Part shown: positions 42,154 to 51,635 of the stretch, one piece after another | Layout: every line of letters starts with the position of its first letter | How positions within the stretch are numbered: the first letter of the stretch is position 1 | Position numbers and translations under genes: made by a program | The notes under the pieces: generated by a model | Seen by the model: only the letters and a program-made list of their open reading frames with translations | Told to the model about the DNA's origin: nothing | Databases searched by the model: none | NCBI RefSeq assembly: GCF_013870525.1 | Contig: NZ_JACBXD010000022.1 | Location: 1-64,000, forward strand | Length of the DNA: 64,000 nt | Reading direction: 5' to 3' | Source: Amycolatopsis pittospori | GTDB lineage: Bacteria; Actinomycetota; Actinomycetes; Mycobacteriales; Pseudonocardiaceae

Positions 42154-43233
42154 TCAGGACACTGGGAACGCGCCGCGCGGCTGGGCGAGGTCCGTCCCGA
42201 CGCCGACGAAGGCGTAGGTACCGGTCTTGCCGATCGGGTAATGGGCCCAGCGACGCACGGTGGGGCCGGACTCGGTGTCCCCCACCCACCACTGGTGGGC
42301 GACGAAGCGGCTTCGGTGCAGCGGCCACGGCACCGGAACGTCGGCGGTGCGCCGCCGGAACGGTTCCAGCCGGTCCCACGGGAGGGCGGCGGCCACCGCG
42401 GTCAGGTCGGTTGCGCGCCGCAACGCGCTCTCCTGGCTGATCCCGGTGTTGCTCATCGCCGCCGCGACCAGTTGATCTCCGCTGATGGTCCAGAGCAGAT
42501 CCAGGTCGTGCGCCGCCCGCAGAACCTTCGGTACGGACAGAAGCAGGGTTGCGAAATCCGGGTCGTCGGTATGCCGCAGCTCCGCGGGAACGTCGCTGTC
42601 CATCGATTCCTCGAGTTCCGCGAGCATGCCGGGTTCCCAGGCGGCCAGCGACGACAGGTAGGGCAGGGGATAGGGCAGCGTCACTGCGCACACGGTCAAA
42701 TACCCCGTCGCGGCCTCGATCGCCCGTTCGGCCTTGCCCATTTTGACGAGGCTGTCGAAATCGGCCTCGTTGATCACATCAAGGTCGAAGACGGTGACTG
42801 GGAAGCCGCAGAACCGCATGCCGGTCACCCCCTCGGCAGCGAGTTCGGCAGCGTGCCGGGCACGGACCGCCTTCCGTGGGACCACCACGCCCGCGACGTC
42901 CTGGTCGACGCGCCCGAAACGGGCGGCCAGCGTCGTCGAACGCTCTTGGAAGGTCGTGTCCGCGAACTCGACCAGCCTTCCGCGGCGGGCGATCAGTTCG
43001 TCGTGGGCGTGCCGGTCCTCCTCGCGGGCTCGCGCCACTTTGGCGAACTCCCGGCGGCTGGAGGCGAATCCTCCGTACATCAGGGCCGCCGACCACAGGC
43101 TGAAGACGACGAGAAAGCCGGTCCACCCCGCGTACGCCAGCGTCGCGATGAACAAGGCGAGTGAGAGAGCCGCCGCTATTTGGTTGTACGGCGTGCGCCC
43201 CAAAAGCGGTGTTTTCAGTATTGTGCGATTCAC
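42154..43233 (-). CDS. Unknown protein with two N-terminal transmembrane helices
   Basis: 359 aa, GTG start with GGGAG upstream on the minus strand. Two hydrophobic helices (about residues 19-57) precede a charged coiled-coil-like stretch (about 58-100, rich in Arg/Glu) and a soluble C-terminal domain of about 250 residues with no motif I recognise. Topology suggests a membrane-anchored protein with a cytoplasmic domain. It is divergent from the SARP regulator, with a 156-bp intergenic region containing a TTGACA (43274-43279). High third-position GC supports real coding. Confidence 0.7.
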   Translation of the reverse strand: MNRTILKTPLLGRTPYNQIAAALSLALFIATLAYAGWTGFLVVFSLWSAALMYGGFASSRREFAKVARAREEDRHAHDELIARRGRLVEFADTTFQERSTTLAARFGRVDQDVAGVVVPRKAVRARHAAELAAEGVTGMRFCGFPVTVFDLDVINEADFDSLVKMGKAERAIEAATGYLTVCAVTLPYPLPYLSSLAAWEPGMLAELEESMDSDVPAELRHTDDPDFATLLLSVPKVLRAAHDLDLLWTISGDQLVAAAMSNTGISQESALRRATDLTAVAAALPWDRLEPFRRRTADVPVPWPLHRSRFVAHQWWVGDTESGPTVRRWAHYPIGKTGTYAFVGVGTDLAQPRGAFPVS

Positions 43234-43389
43234 GGAAAATGGGCTCCCTTCGTGGTGAGTGGGCTTAAGTTTATTGACACTCAGTGATCCGGTCCCGTGC
43301 CTCTGAGCTGCGAATTCAAGGTTTCGGCAAGACCGGGACGCGGTTCCGGTGCGCCCGTCCTAGGATGTGTCCGACGGGGGAGAGTGATC

Positions 43390-46092
43390 ATGCGTTTCGC
43401 TGTTCTCGGGGCGATCGAGGCCTACGTGGACGAGCGGCCGGTGGACCTGGGCCACGCGGTACAGCAGGGTGTGCTGGCCGCCCTGCTGGTCGAGGCCGGC
43501 CAGGTGGTGCCGCCAGATCAGATCCTCGATCGGGTGTGGAGCGACCGCCTGCCGCATCGAGCCGTGGACAACCTCTACACCTACATTTCTCGGCTGCGGC
43601 GGATCGAAGGTGTCGACATCGTCCGCCGGCAGGGCGGTTACCTGCTCGACGTCGCTCCTGATGCCGTCGACCTGCACCGGTTCCGGGCACTGCTCGATGA
43701 GGCGCGCGGCCTGGCGGACGCCGAGGCTCTCGTTCTGCTCGACGAGGCGTTGGGTCTTTGGCGCGGCGAGCCGTTCGGTGCGCTGGACACCCCGTGGTTC
43801 GCGGCCTTGCGCGGCCGGCTGGTCAAGGAACGGTTCGCCGCGCGGTTGCACCGCAACGACATCGTGCTGCGTCGCGGCGGGCACGCGGAACTCATTCCCG
43901 ACCTGCTGGCCGCGACGGCCGAATGTCCTCGGGACGAACGGCTGGCGGGCCAGTTGATGCTCGCGCTGTATCGGGACGGCCGCCAGGCCGAGTCGCTGTC
44001 GTTGTACGACCGGTTGCGTCGTCGTCTCGCCGACGAACAGGGTGTGGACCCGAGCCCGCCCCTGCAAAGCCTGTACTTGCAGGTCCTTTCCGCCGATGCG
44101 GCGATCGCCGCCCCGGTGGGGCGGGCCGCGCCGTGTCAGCTGCCTGCCCGGCCACCGGTGTTCGTCGGTCGCGCGAGTGAACTCGCGGCGTTGGACGCCA
44201 GGTCGTCCGGAGTGGTGGTGGTCGGCGGCCCCGGCGGGGTCGGCAAGACGTCGTTCGTGCTGCGCTGGGCCCACGACCGGCTGGACCGGTTCCCCGACGG
44301 CCAGCTGTACATCAACCTTCGGGGTTTCGACCCCACCGCGGTACCCCTCGAACCCGCTGTCGCGTTGCGGAGCTTCCTGGACGCGCTCCAGGTTCCGGCG
44401 GAGCGCATTCCGGACGACGTCGACGCGCGCAGCACGCTGTTGCGGGGTTTGGTGGCGCGACGGCGACTGCTGATGGTGCTGGACAACGCGCGGGACGAGA
44501 GCCAGGTTCGGCCGCTGCTGCCCGGCGGGGGCGACTGCCTGGTGGTGGTCACCAGCCGCAGCCAGCTGACCGGGCTCGTCGCCGTGGAGCAGGCCCACCC
44601 TCTCCGGATGCCGATGCTGGAGGTGTCCGACGCCGCGGCGCTGCTGACCCACCGGATCGACCGGCGAGGGCTCGCCGACGAGGCCGCCGTCGAGGACCTG
44701 GTCCGGTTCACCGGGGGACTGCCGCTGGCGCTGGCCGTGGTGGCCGCGAGGGCGATTGCGCATCCCGGGTTCCCGTTACGGGCGCTCGTCGCGGAACTAC
44801 GGGACGAACAGGGACGTCTGGACGCGGGCGACCCGGCCTCCAGCGTGCGTGCGGTGACTTCGTGGTCGTACCACGGGCTTTCCCCGGAAGCGGCCCGGCT
44901 GTTCCGGCTCCTCGGCCTCCACGCCGGACCGGACATCGGCTTGGCCGCCGCGGCCGCGCTGGCAGGCGTGACCATCGCCCATGTGCGGCCACTGCTCGCG
45001 GAGCTGAACCGGACCCACATGGTCGACGAGCGCGAACCTGGCCGGTTCCGCTCCCACGACCTGCTCCGCGCCTTCGCCCGGGAACAGGCGTCCGACGACG
45101 AAGCACAAGAAGCGCTTGGGCGTGTGCTGGATCACTACCTCCACACCGGATTCGCCGCGGAACGGCGACTGTCCCCGCACTGGCCGCCGATCACCCTCGC
45201 CACCCCGCGCGCCGGGGCGGCGCCCCGCGCGATCGAGACCTACGACGAGGCGATCGACTGGTTCACCGCCGAGCACGCCGCGATACTCGCGGCGACCGAA
45301 CTCGCCGTCGTCTCCGGGGAATTCGACACGCACGCGTGGCAGATACCGTGGACGATCTCGACGTTCCTCACCCGCACCGGCCGTTGGGATCAGCGGGCCG
45401 CGACCCAGCAGACCGCCCTGAACGCCGCGAAGCGCCTCGGTGATCGCGCCGCGCAAGCCGCCGCCCTGCACCTGCTCGGCCGCGTGCACAGCATGGCCGG
45501 TGACCATCCGCGGGCCTTGGCGGACTTGACCGGCGCGCTGACGCTGTATCAAGAGATCGGTGACCTCACCGGAGAAGCCACGACCCACTTCTCCCTCGGC
45601 CTCGCCGGAGCGGGTCGCGAAGACCACGAGACCGCGCTGAATCACGCACACCGAGCGCTGGAGTTGTTCCGCGCCAAGGAGAACCGCCCCTGGGAGGCAT
45701 TCAGTGTGAGCGCCCTCGGCTGGTACAGCGCCCGGCTCGGCCAGGACGAACCCGCGCTCGCCTACAGCTCGGAAGCGCTGGAGCTCCTGCGCGACGTCGG
45801 CGACCGCGACTGCGAGGCCCACGTCCTGCGCACCCTCGGCTACGTGCACCACCGCCGCGGCGAATACGGCCTCGCCGCCGAGTATCACGCGCTGGCAGGC
45901 GACCTCTTCCACGCCCTGGGTGACACATACAGCGAAGCGGCAACCGCCGACCAACTCGGCGACGCCCGGCATCACGAAGGAGACATCGACGCGGCACGTC
46001 AGGCCTGGCAGCGGGCAGAAACGCTGCTCAGCGGCCTCGGGCACCCGGACGCCGCAGCCGCCCGGGCCAAACTAACGGCGTCGGAAAACTGA
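43390..46092 (+). CDS. AfsR/SARP-family transcriptional regulator (BTAD-NB-ARC-TPR)
   Basis: 900 aa from ATG 43390 with GGGGGAGAG upstream; an earlier start at 43297 would add residues that do not belong to the family. Domains in order: OmpR-type winged helix (about 1-90, with NLYTYISRLRRIEG), bacterial transcriptional activation domain (about 90-240), NB-ARC ATPase with P-loop GGPGGVGKTS (about 279-288), and LVVVTSRSQL and GLPLALAV motifs. Tetratricopeptide repeats fill the C-terminal third (about 680-890). Large SARPs of this kind activate secondary metabolism and respond to nucleotide and often to Ser/Thr kinases. It lies between the polyketide region and the carotenoid operon, so either could be its target. 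It is convergent with crtU. Confidence 0.92.
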   Translation: MRFAVLGAIEAYVDERPVDLGHAVQQGVLAALLVEAGQVVPPDQILDRVWSDRLPHRAVDNLYTYISRLRRIEGVDIVRRQGGYLLDVAPDAVDLHRFRALLDEARGLADAEALVLLDEALGLWRGEPFGALDTPWFAALRGRLVKERFAARLHRNDIVLRRGGHAELIPDLLAATAECPRDERLAGQLMLALYRDGRQAESLSLYDRLRRRLADEQGVDPSPPLQSLYLQVLSADAAIAAPVGRAAPCQLPARPPVFVGRASELAALDARSSGVVVVGGPGGVGKTSFVLRWAHDRLDRFPDGQLYINLRGFDPTAVPLEPAVALRSFLDALQVPAERIPDDVDARSTLLRGLVARRRLLMVLDNARDESQVRPLLPGGGDCLVVVTSRSQLTGLVAVEQAHPLRMPMLEVSDAAALLTHRIDRRGLADEAAVEDLVRFTGGLPLALAVVAARAIAHPGFPLRALVAELRDEQGRLDAGDPASSVRAVTSWSYHGLSPEAARLFRLLGLHAGPDIGLAAAAALAGVTIAHVRPLLAELNRTHMVDEREPGRFRSHDLLRAFAREQASDDEAQEALGRVLDHYLHTGFAAERRLSPHWPPITLATPRAGAAPRAIETYDEAIDWFTAEHAAILAATELAVVSGEFDTHAWQIPWTISTFLTRTGRWDQRAATQQTALNAAKRLGDRAAQAAALHLLGRVHSMAGDHPRALADLTGALTLYQEIGDLTGEATTHFSLGLAGAGREDHETALNHAHRALELFRAKENRPWEAFSVSALGWYSARLGQDEPALAYSSEALELLRDVGDRDCEAHVLRTLGYVHHRRGEYGLAAEYHALAGDLFHALGDTYSEAATADQLGDARHHEGDIDAARQAWQRAETLLSGLGHPDAAAARAKLTASEN

Positions 46093-46242
46093 AGTCCGCG
46101 AAGTGGTCTTCCGGTCTAGCACGATGTGGGGTTCGCAGCGTGTGTGTTCGGTGGTGAAGATCCACCGGTCGATGAACGCCGCGGCGCCGAACCGCTCCGA
46201 GCCGGCTGCGATGAAGTGGGCGGCAGCCGAGTCGGGCCATGA

Positions 46243-47775
46243 TCATTTCGGATACCTTGACCTCGCCAGCCGGTTCAGCAGGCCGATCCGGCCGTGGTTG
46301 GGAACCGAGCGGATCGGGTGCCCGGCAAGGCCCCAATGCCCGAGGAGGGAGTTGGCCGCGGCCCAGCCGGTGGCGGCGGCGCGTTCCATGAGGGCGACCG
46401 GCAGATCGATGCGGATGCCGTCCCCGGCGAGTGCCAGTGCCGTTTCGGGGGTTTCGACAGTCGGACGGCGCGCGAAATCGCCGACTCCGAACAACGGGCA
46501 GTCTTCGCGCCACAGCGTGAGGTCGCCGACGACGCGCGCGTCCCGTGTCTCCGGGTAGATCTCGTGGAGCCGTTTCTCCAAGGCCTTTTCCAAACCGCTC
46601 GAGTCCTTGGTGGCAGCGGCGTAGGCGTGCAGTTCCACGACCGCCCCGCCGGTGCGGGTGGCCCAGCTGCGTGCTTCTCCCTCGTACCGGTCGAGCAGAC
46701 TGATGTTGTCCAGCGGCGGGATGCTGCCGGTACCGAGGAACGACGACCGGTATGGCTCGACCGGGCGGTCGAGCCAGAGTCGCCGGACCAGGAACGGCGG
46801 TGCGGTGCGCAGACCGTCGATGGAGGCACGCCAGGCTTCGGTGCCGAGGTCTGGGGAAGCGTCCACGATTTTCCGCAGGCCGGGGACGTCGCAGGCGAGC
46901 ACCACACCGTCGAAGTTCTTCGTGCGGCCGCCGGATTCGATCGCGAAGCCGTCCCGGGTCCGGCCGATGCCGGTGACCGGCGTACCGGTGCGGATGTCGA
47001 CACGACGGCTGGAGAGGTAGCTCGCGAGCGGGTCCCAGAGTGCTTGGGGGAACGGCTCGGTCGGCACGTCGAAGACGAGACCTTCGCTGGACCCGAGGAA
47101 GTACAGGTGGAACATCGTCGCCAGCTCCGCGGCGGACAGCTCTCGCGGGTCGGCGAAGAAGCTGCGGGAGAAGACCTCGAACGCGAGATGTTTGGCCGCT
47201 TCCGGGAAGTTGATCGTTTCGAGGAAGGAGGAGGCGTCGACGCGGTCGAGCAGGTGATAGGTCTCCGGCACGCTGACCGTCGCCAGCGGCAGGGCGTTAC
47301 GTCCGCTGAGACGCAGCAGGTCCTTACGCGTGAAGGTCGGGCTCCGCCACGCGAACGCCGCCGCGTTCCACGGCGGAGTACGCGGAAGCCCGGCGAAGGT
47401 GTCGATGCGGCCGTGCGCGTCGAGCAGCGGGTAGTCGGTCAAGGGAATGAGCCGATCCAGCCGCGGATCGGTGCGAGAGAGCAGGGTGCGCAGGTTGTAG
47501 TACTGGCGGAAGAACGCGTGGAAACCCCGGCTCATGGTCACCGCGGTGCCGTCCGGCAGCCGTTCCCGCCAGCCGCCGACCCTTCCGCCGAGATGGTGCT
47601 CGCGCTCGAAGACGGTGACATCGACGCCGCGTTCGGCCAGCCCGGTCGCCGCGGTGAGCCCGGCGATGCCACCGCCCACCACCGCCGCGGTGGGACGCCG
47701 TCCGAGCAGTCCGGCATCGGGCAGGCCTCGCGGTGCGGGCAGGGTGACGCGGCGGGGATCCCGGGGAGAGGTCAC
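46243..47775 (-). CDS. crtU: Isorenieratene synthase-type carotenoid desaturase/methyltransferase
   Basis: 510 aa. The GTG overlaps the crtT stop (GTGA). An N-terminal FAD-binding AAVVGGGIAGLTAATGLAERG is followed by GGRVGG and a characteristic MSRGFHAFFRQYYNLR segment. The overall match is to actinobacterial CrtU, which desaturates and shifts a methyl group on beta-ionone rings to give aromatic (phi-type) ends. Last gene of the crtE-I-B-Yc-Yd-T-U operon. With the cyclase it predicts isorenieratene or its one-ring intermediate. Reading past its TGA in the same frame gives about 55 further plausible residues (see findings). Confidence 0.9.
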   Translation of the reverse strand: MTSPRDPRRVTLPAPRGLPDAGLLGRRPTAAVVGGGIAGLTAATGLAERGVDVTVFEREHHLGGRVGGWRERLPDGTAVTMSRGFHAFFRQYYNLRTLLSRTDPRLDRLIPLTDYPLLDAHGRIDTFAGLPRTPPWNAAAFAWRSPTFTRKDLLRLSGRNALPLATVSVPETYHLLDRVDASSFLETINFPEAAKHLAFEVFSRSFFADPRELSAAELATMFHLYFLGSSEGLVFDVPTEPFPQALWDPLASYLSSRRVDIRTGTPVTGIGRTRDGFAIESGGRTKNFDGVVLACDVPGLRKIVDASPDLGTEAWRASIDGLRTAPPFLVRRLWLDRPVEPYRSSFLGTGSIPPLDNISLLDRYEGEARSWATRTGGAVVELHAYAAATKDSSGLEKALEKRLHEIYPETRDARVVGDLTLWREDCPLFGVGDFARRPTVETPETALALAGDGIRIDLPVALMERAAATGWAAANSLLGHWGLAGHPIRSVPNHGRIGLLNRLARSRYPK

Positions 47776-48503
47776 GGTTTCTCCAGTGGGGCGATGCCGA
47801 CGACGGTGTGCACGATGTCCCGCTGCCAGCCGCCGACGGTCGCGGTGTGGACGTCGGTGAATCCGGCGTCGGTGAGGCGCCGGGCGAGTGACGTGATTCC
47901 GTCGAACTCGAGGACGCTGCGGCGAAGATGGCGGTAGAGCGTCGCGTCGCCGGTGGCGAGCTTCCCCAGCGGGATGATCACGCCCGCGCAGACGGCGTTC
48001 CAGACCCAGCGGGCGCGCCGGGAATCACGGACGGAGTACTCGTGCACGGCGATCCGTCCACCCGGCCGCAGCAGCGCGCGAAGCCGGCGCAGCTGCGTGG
48101 TCGGGTCGGTGAGGTTGCGCAGGAGGTACGCCGCCAGGATCGCGTCGAAGGGGCCGTCGATCCCGGCCAGGTCCTCGACCGGCGTATGCACGAATTCGAC
48201 ACCGTCGGGCCAGGTCTTGCTCCGGGCTCGCTCCAGCATCTCGCCGGAGGCGTCGAAGGCGGTGATCCTGGCGTGCGGCGCCACCGACACAAGTGCCGCG
48301 GTGGACGCGCCGGTTCCGCAACCGGCGTCCAGCACCCGCAATCCGGGGTCCCCGGTCTGGAGCTCCAGTCTGCGGGCGGACAGGCGCAAATGTTCGTGGT
48401 AGCCGGGATTCGCGCCCACGAGGCGGTCGTAGAACCGGGCTTCGGTGTCGAAGGCCGAGGGGACGGTCTCGCGCGGCAAGCCGTCTCGGGCCATCGCGTT
48501 CAT
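47772..48503 (-). CDS. crtT: SAM-dependent methyltransferase in carotenoid operon
   Basis: 243 aa. ATG with GAGGAG at 5-6 nt, overlapping the crtYd stop (ATGA). Class I methyltransferase fold with motif I VLDAGCGTGAST (about residues 58-69), an acidic post-motif (ITAFDAS) and LLRPGGRIAVHEYS. It resembles UbiE/CrtT proteins found between cyclase and crtU in Streptomyces crt clusters. Its reaction in carotenoid synthesis is not settled in the literature I know; methylation of a ring or of a quinone are options. Gene order supports the name. Confidence 0.82.
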   Translation of the reverse strand: MNAMARDGLPRETVPSAFDTEARFYDRLVGANPGYHEHLRLSARRLELQTGDPGLRVLDAGCGTGASTAALVSVAPHARITAFDASGEMLERARSKTWPDGVEFVHTPVEDLAGIDGPFDAILAAYLLRNLTDPTTQLRRLRALLRPGGRIAVHEYSVRDSRRARWVWNAVCAGVIIPLGKLATGDATLYRHLRRSVLEFDGITSLARRLTDAGFTDVHTATVGGWQRDIVHTVVGIAPLEKP

Positions 48504-48820
48504 CGTGTCTCCTCGCGTGTTTTGGCTCGTTCCCACAGCAGCAGTACGGCCGTCACCATCGCGAAGCCGAAGAAGAAGTCTTCGACCGGGATGTCCCACG
48601 GGAAGCGCCAGCCGGTGATGTGCTCGGGCGCGTAGAGGACGATCGGGGCGGACAACTTCGTCAGCCAGCCGTCGACGGGGATCTGGAAGCCGGTGACGAT
48701 GGCCATCGTCAGCCAGTAGGCGGGTTTGCGGAACAGACCGGTCTTCAGCACGGCGGCTTCGACGAGTACGACCACGATCACCGCGGCGACGGCTGGAACG
48801 GTGTAGCCCCAGGGGATCAT
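48500..48820 (-). CDS. crtYd: Lycopene cyclase subunit CrtYd
   Basis: 106 aa. The ATG overlaps the crtYc stop (ATGA). A small integral membrane protein with three predicted helices and the conserved PEHITGWRFPWDIPVEDFFF segment of heterodimeric lycopene beta-cyclases. It pairs with CrtYc to cyclise lycopene at the membrane. Length fits the family. Confidence 0.9.
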   Translation of the reverse strand: MIPWGYTVPAVAAVIVVVLVEAAVLKTGLFRKPAYWLTMAIVTGFQIPVDGWLTKLSAPIVLYAPEHITGWRFPWDIPVEDFFFGFAMVTAVLLLWERAKTREETR

Positions 48821-49158
48821 CGCCGGACCGCCGTTTTCTCGCGCCGCCGGACCGCGGTCAGGACGAGCTGGACGGCCTCGTAGGTCAGCAATCCGCAGAT
48901 CGGGATGACGACGAAGAACAGGATCTCTTCCAGCGGAACGGAAAACGGTGCGTGGACACCGGTGACGAACTCCGGCGCGTAACCCCAGACCTCGCCCGCG
49001 ATCGCCACCGCGTCCCAGACGAGGAACACCGCGGCCACCGGGAGCAGTGCGCGGGCGAGCCGTTTCGGCCGCCGGTAGACGCGGGCACCGGCCATCTCCA
49101 GTGGCAGCGTCGACAGGACGCACGCCGCCAGCACGAGCAGGTATTCGACCTTGCCCAC
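48817..49158 (-). CDS. crtYc: Lycopene cyclase subunit CrtYc
   Basis: 113 aa from GTG immediately after the crtB stop. Three hydrophobic helices with the PFSVPLEEILFFVVIP motif (about 72-87) of the CrtYc/CarR cyclase domain. It forms a heterodimer with CrtYd, converting lycopene to beta-carotene; the split form is typical of Actinobacteria such as Brevibacterium and Mycobacterium. Confidence 0.9.
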   Translation of the reverse strand: MGKVEYLLVLAACVLSTLPLEMAGARVYRRPKRLARALLPVAAVFLVWDAVAIAGEVWGYAPEFVTGVHAPFSVPLEEILFFVVIPICGLLTYEAVQLVLTAVRRREKTAVRR

Positions 49159-50121
49159 TCAGCCCACCGCCGACGGGGGAGCGGGGGCGGGATGCCGTGT
49201 GCGAGCCCACTGCGAACGGGCGAGCGCCCCGCAGGCGACACCGATCCGACGGCGACGGGACACCTTGGCCCGTCCGGCGAAGACGTCGTGATCCGCGTCC
49301 TCGATTCGGTCGAGGATCTCCCCGTAGAGGGTCGCGGCGGTGGCCACGCAGGGGCGCGAGACCGGATGGAGCATCGCGATCCCCGGCCGGGCTTCGGCGT
49401 AGATCCTTCGTGTGGTGGCGATCTGCTCTCTGATCGCGGCCCGTACGGGTGCGTCGGCCCGGCCCTGCTCCTCGCACCAGGACAGCCGTTCGCGGTCGAC
49501 GTCGTGGTCCTTGAGTTCGTCCGCGGGGAGATAGACCCGTCCGCGCGCGAAGTCTTCGGCGACGTCGCGGAGGAAGTTGGTCAGCTGGAAGGCCTTGCCG
49601 AGTGCGGCGGCTCGCGGCGCGGCCTCCTCGCGAGGGGCCACCGCGCCGAGGATCGGGAGCACCTGCAGGCCGATCACCTCGGCCGAGCCGTGCACGTAGG
49701 TGTCGAGGTCGTCCCTGGTGGCGTAGTCGGTCACGCTCAGGTCCATCCGCATCGACGTGAAGAAGTCGCGGAAGAGCTGCTCGTCCAGCGTGTACCTGGC
49801 CGCCGTGTCGATCACCGCCCTCAGCAGGGGATCGTCGCTGGTGCCCGCCGTCAGGTCGGCGAGGAAACGATCCTCCACTTCGGACAGCCGAACGGCCAGG
49901 GATTCCGGTGTGTCGCGGGGATCCGGCTCGTCGACGATGTCGTCCAGCCACCGGGCGAAGCCGTAGAGCGCGTGGACGGCGGGCCGCTGGGCCGGGGTCA
50001 GCATCCGTGTCGCCAGGAAGTAGGTCCTGCCGTGCCTGGCGTTGACGTCGCGGCACCAGGAATAGGCGGCGCGCAGGTTCGGATCGTGGATCTCGGCGGC
50101 GTCGAGTTCGCGTCGCGTCAT
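49159..50121 (-). CDS. crtB: Phytoene synthase
   Basis: 320 aa from the ATG overlapping the crtI stop (ATGA). Squalene/phytoene synthase fold with two Asp-rich motifs, DDIVD (about residue 55) and DVAED (about 182), plus the QLTNFLRD and GRVYLPADEL signatures. It condenses two geranylgeranyl diphosphates to phytoene, the first committed carotenoid step. The start was chosen at MTRRELDAAE, where homology begins; longer frames upstream are antisense to crtI in another frame. Confidence 0.94.
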   Translation of the reverse strand: MTRRELDAAEIHDPNLRAAYSWCRDVNARHGRTYFLATRMLTPAQRPAVHALYGFARWLDDIVDEPDPRDTPESLAVRLSEVEDRFLADLTAGTSDDPLLRAVIDTAARYTLDEQLFRDFFTSMRMDLSVTDYATRDDLDTYVHGSAEVIGLQVLPILGAVAPREEAAPRAAALGKAFQLTNFLRDVAEDFARGRVYLPADELKDHDVDRERLSWCEEQGRADAPVRAAIREQIATTRRIYAEARPGIAMLHPVSRPCVATAATLYGEILDRIEDADHDVFAGRAKVSRRRRIGVACGALARSQWARTRHPAPAPPSAVG

Positions 50122-51635
50122 CGGTTCGCCTCCGCGGCCAGGTCGAGTACCCGTGAGCGACGGCCGGATGTCCCGGTGATCCGGTCGGCGGCCAGCCTCC
50201 CTGAGATCAGCACGGTCGGTACCCCCACTCCCGGTACCGTCGCGCCGCCGGCGAGGACGACGTTTTCGGTGCCGGGCGGCAGGTTCCGTGGCCGGAAGGG
50301 CCCGGTTTGCACGAACGAGTGCGCGTAGCTGAAAGGAGTGCCGGCCACCAGCCCGCGGTCGGCCCAGTCGGCGGGGCTGATGATTTCGGTGAACTCGGAG
50401 TCGAAGTCGGGCAGTCCTCGCTGTCGTGCGACGGCGAGGATTTCCTCCGCGTACGGTCCCGCGTCCGTCGTCCAATCGGCGGGTCCGCGGTCGAGGTTCG
50501 GTACCGGCGCGAGGATGGAATAGAGCTGACGACCTGGCGGCGCGAGGCCCGGATCGGTCGCGGTCGGCCGGGTGATCAGCAGGGACGGATCGGACATCCG
50601 GCGGCCGGAGGTGATGAGCTCGTCGAAGGTCGAGCGCCACCCCCGCCCGAAGGAGATGGTGTGGTGCCCCACCGCCGGTCGGGCGTCGCGGCCTCCGGTG
50701 TGCAGGATCAACGCCGACGGCGCCGGCCGCAGCGGAACCGGCCGTTTCGGGTGCCGGCCCAGCAGACGGTAGCTCTCGGGGAGTTCGGTGGTGAGGACGA
50801 CGGCGTCGCACGGATGACGGACGCCGGCGGCCGTCCGGACCGTGTGGATCCGGGTACCGTCGCGTTCGAGTGCGTGGACGGGATCGCCGTAGTGGAAGGT
50901 GACGCCGTTCTCGGCGGCGACCCTGGCCAGCGCCCGGGGGAGTGCCGCGACACCGCCGGGCGGGAAGTACACGCCGCCGATGGTGTCCATGTACGAGATG
51001 ACCGCGTAGAGGGCCAGCGCGCGCATCGGCGACTCGCCCGCGTAGAGCGCTTGGAAGGTGAACACGCGCTTCAGTCGTTCGTCGGACAGGAACGACCCGA
51101 TCTTGGGATCCAAGCGACGAAATCCGCCGAGCGCCACCAGCCGGGCCAGGTCCGGGTTGAGCATGCCCAGCGGTGAGTCGATGTTGGAGTCGATGAACCG
51201 GCCGAACTCGGTCCGGTAGAGCCGGGTCAGCCACTCGCGCAGCCGGAGGTAGCCCGCGGCCTCGGCGGGACCGGCGAACTCCCGGACCGCGTCCGTCATC
51301 ACCTCGGCCTCGGTGTGCACGGGCAGGGTGCTGCCGTCGGCGAACTGCGCCAGATAGGCCGGATCGAGCCGGGTCAGCGGCAACTCCCGGCTCAGCTCGG
51401 CACCGACTGCGCCGAAGGTGTCTTGCAGGATCGACGGCATGGTCAGCACTGTCGGACCGGTGTCGAGCAGGTAGCCCTGGCGTTCGACGCGGCCCGCGCG
51501 TCCGCCCGGGCCGGAGTCGCGTTCGAGGACGGTGACCTCACGGCCGCGGCCCGCCAGGTGCAGGGCCGCGGCCAGCCCCGACAGCCCCGCCCCCACCACG
51601 ACGATCCGGTCCGTCCGCCCCGGTACCGTTTTCAC
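50118..51635 (-). CDS. crtI: Phytoene desaturase
   Basis: 505 aa from the GTG overlapping the crtE stop (GTGA). The FAD-binding motif VVVGAGLSGLAAALHLAGRG lies at about residues 11-30, followed by GGRAGR and DTGPTVLTMP. The C-terminal bacterial-type desaturase signature includes GGATVPGVGVPTVLISG. It introduces the conjugated double bonds that turn phytoene into lycopene. Translational coupling to crtE and crtB is the usual arrangement. Confidence 0.94.
   Translation of the reverse strand: MKTVPGRTDRIVVVGAGLSGLAAALHLAGRGREVTVLERDSGPGGRAGRVERQGYLLDTGPTVLTMPSILQDTFGAVGAELSRELPLTRLDPAYLAQFADGSTLPVHTEAEVMTDAVREFAGPAEAAGYLRLREWLTRLYRTEFGRFIDSNIDSPLGMLNPDLARLVALGGFRRLDPKIGSFLSDERLKRVFTFQALYAGESPMRALALYAVISYMDTIGGVYFPPGGVAALPRALARVAAENGVTFHYGDPVHALERDGTRIHTVRTAAGVRHPCDAVVLTTELPESYRLLGRHPKRPVPLRPAPSALILHTGGRDARPAVGHHTISFGRGWRSTFDELITSGRRMSDPSLLITRPTATDPGLAPPGRQLYSILAPVPNLDRGPADWTTDAGPYAEEILAVARQRGLPDFDSEFTEIISPADWADRGLVAGTPFSYAHSFVQTGPFRPRNLPPGTENVVLAGGATVPGVGVPTVLISGRLAADRITGTSGRRSRVLDLAAEANR

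Noticed and set aside
43297..43389. N-terminal extension of the SARP regulator
   Set aside because: Residues before MRFAVLG have no family counterpart, and a good RBS precedes the ATG at 43390.
48500..50056. A 518-codon minus-strand frame ending with the CrtYd sequence
   Set aside because: Only its C-terminal part is crtYd. The rest is an out-of-frame shadow of crtB and crtYc; the true start is the ATG at 48820 overlapping the crtYc stop.
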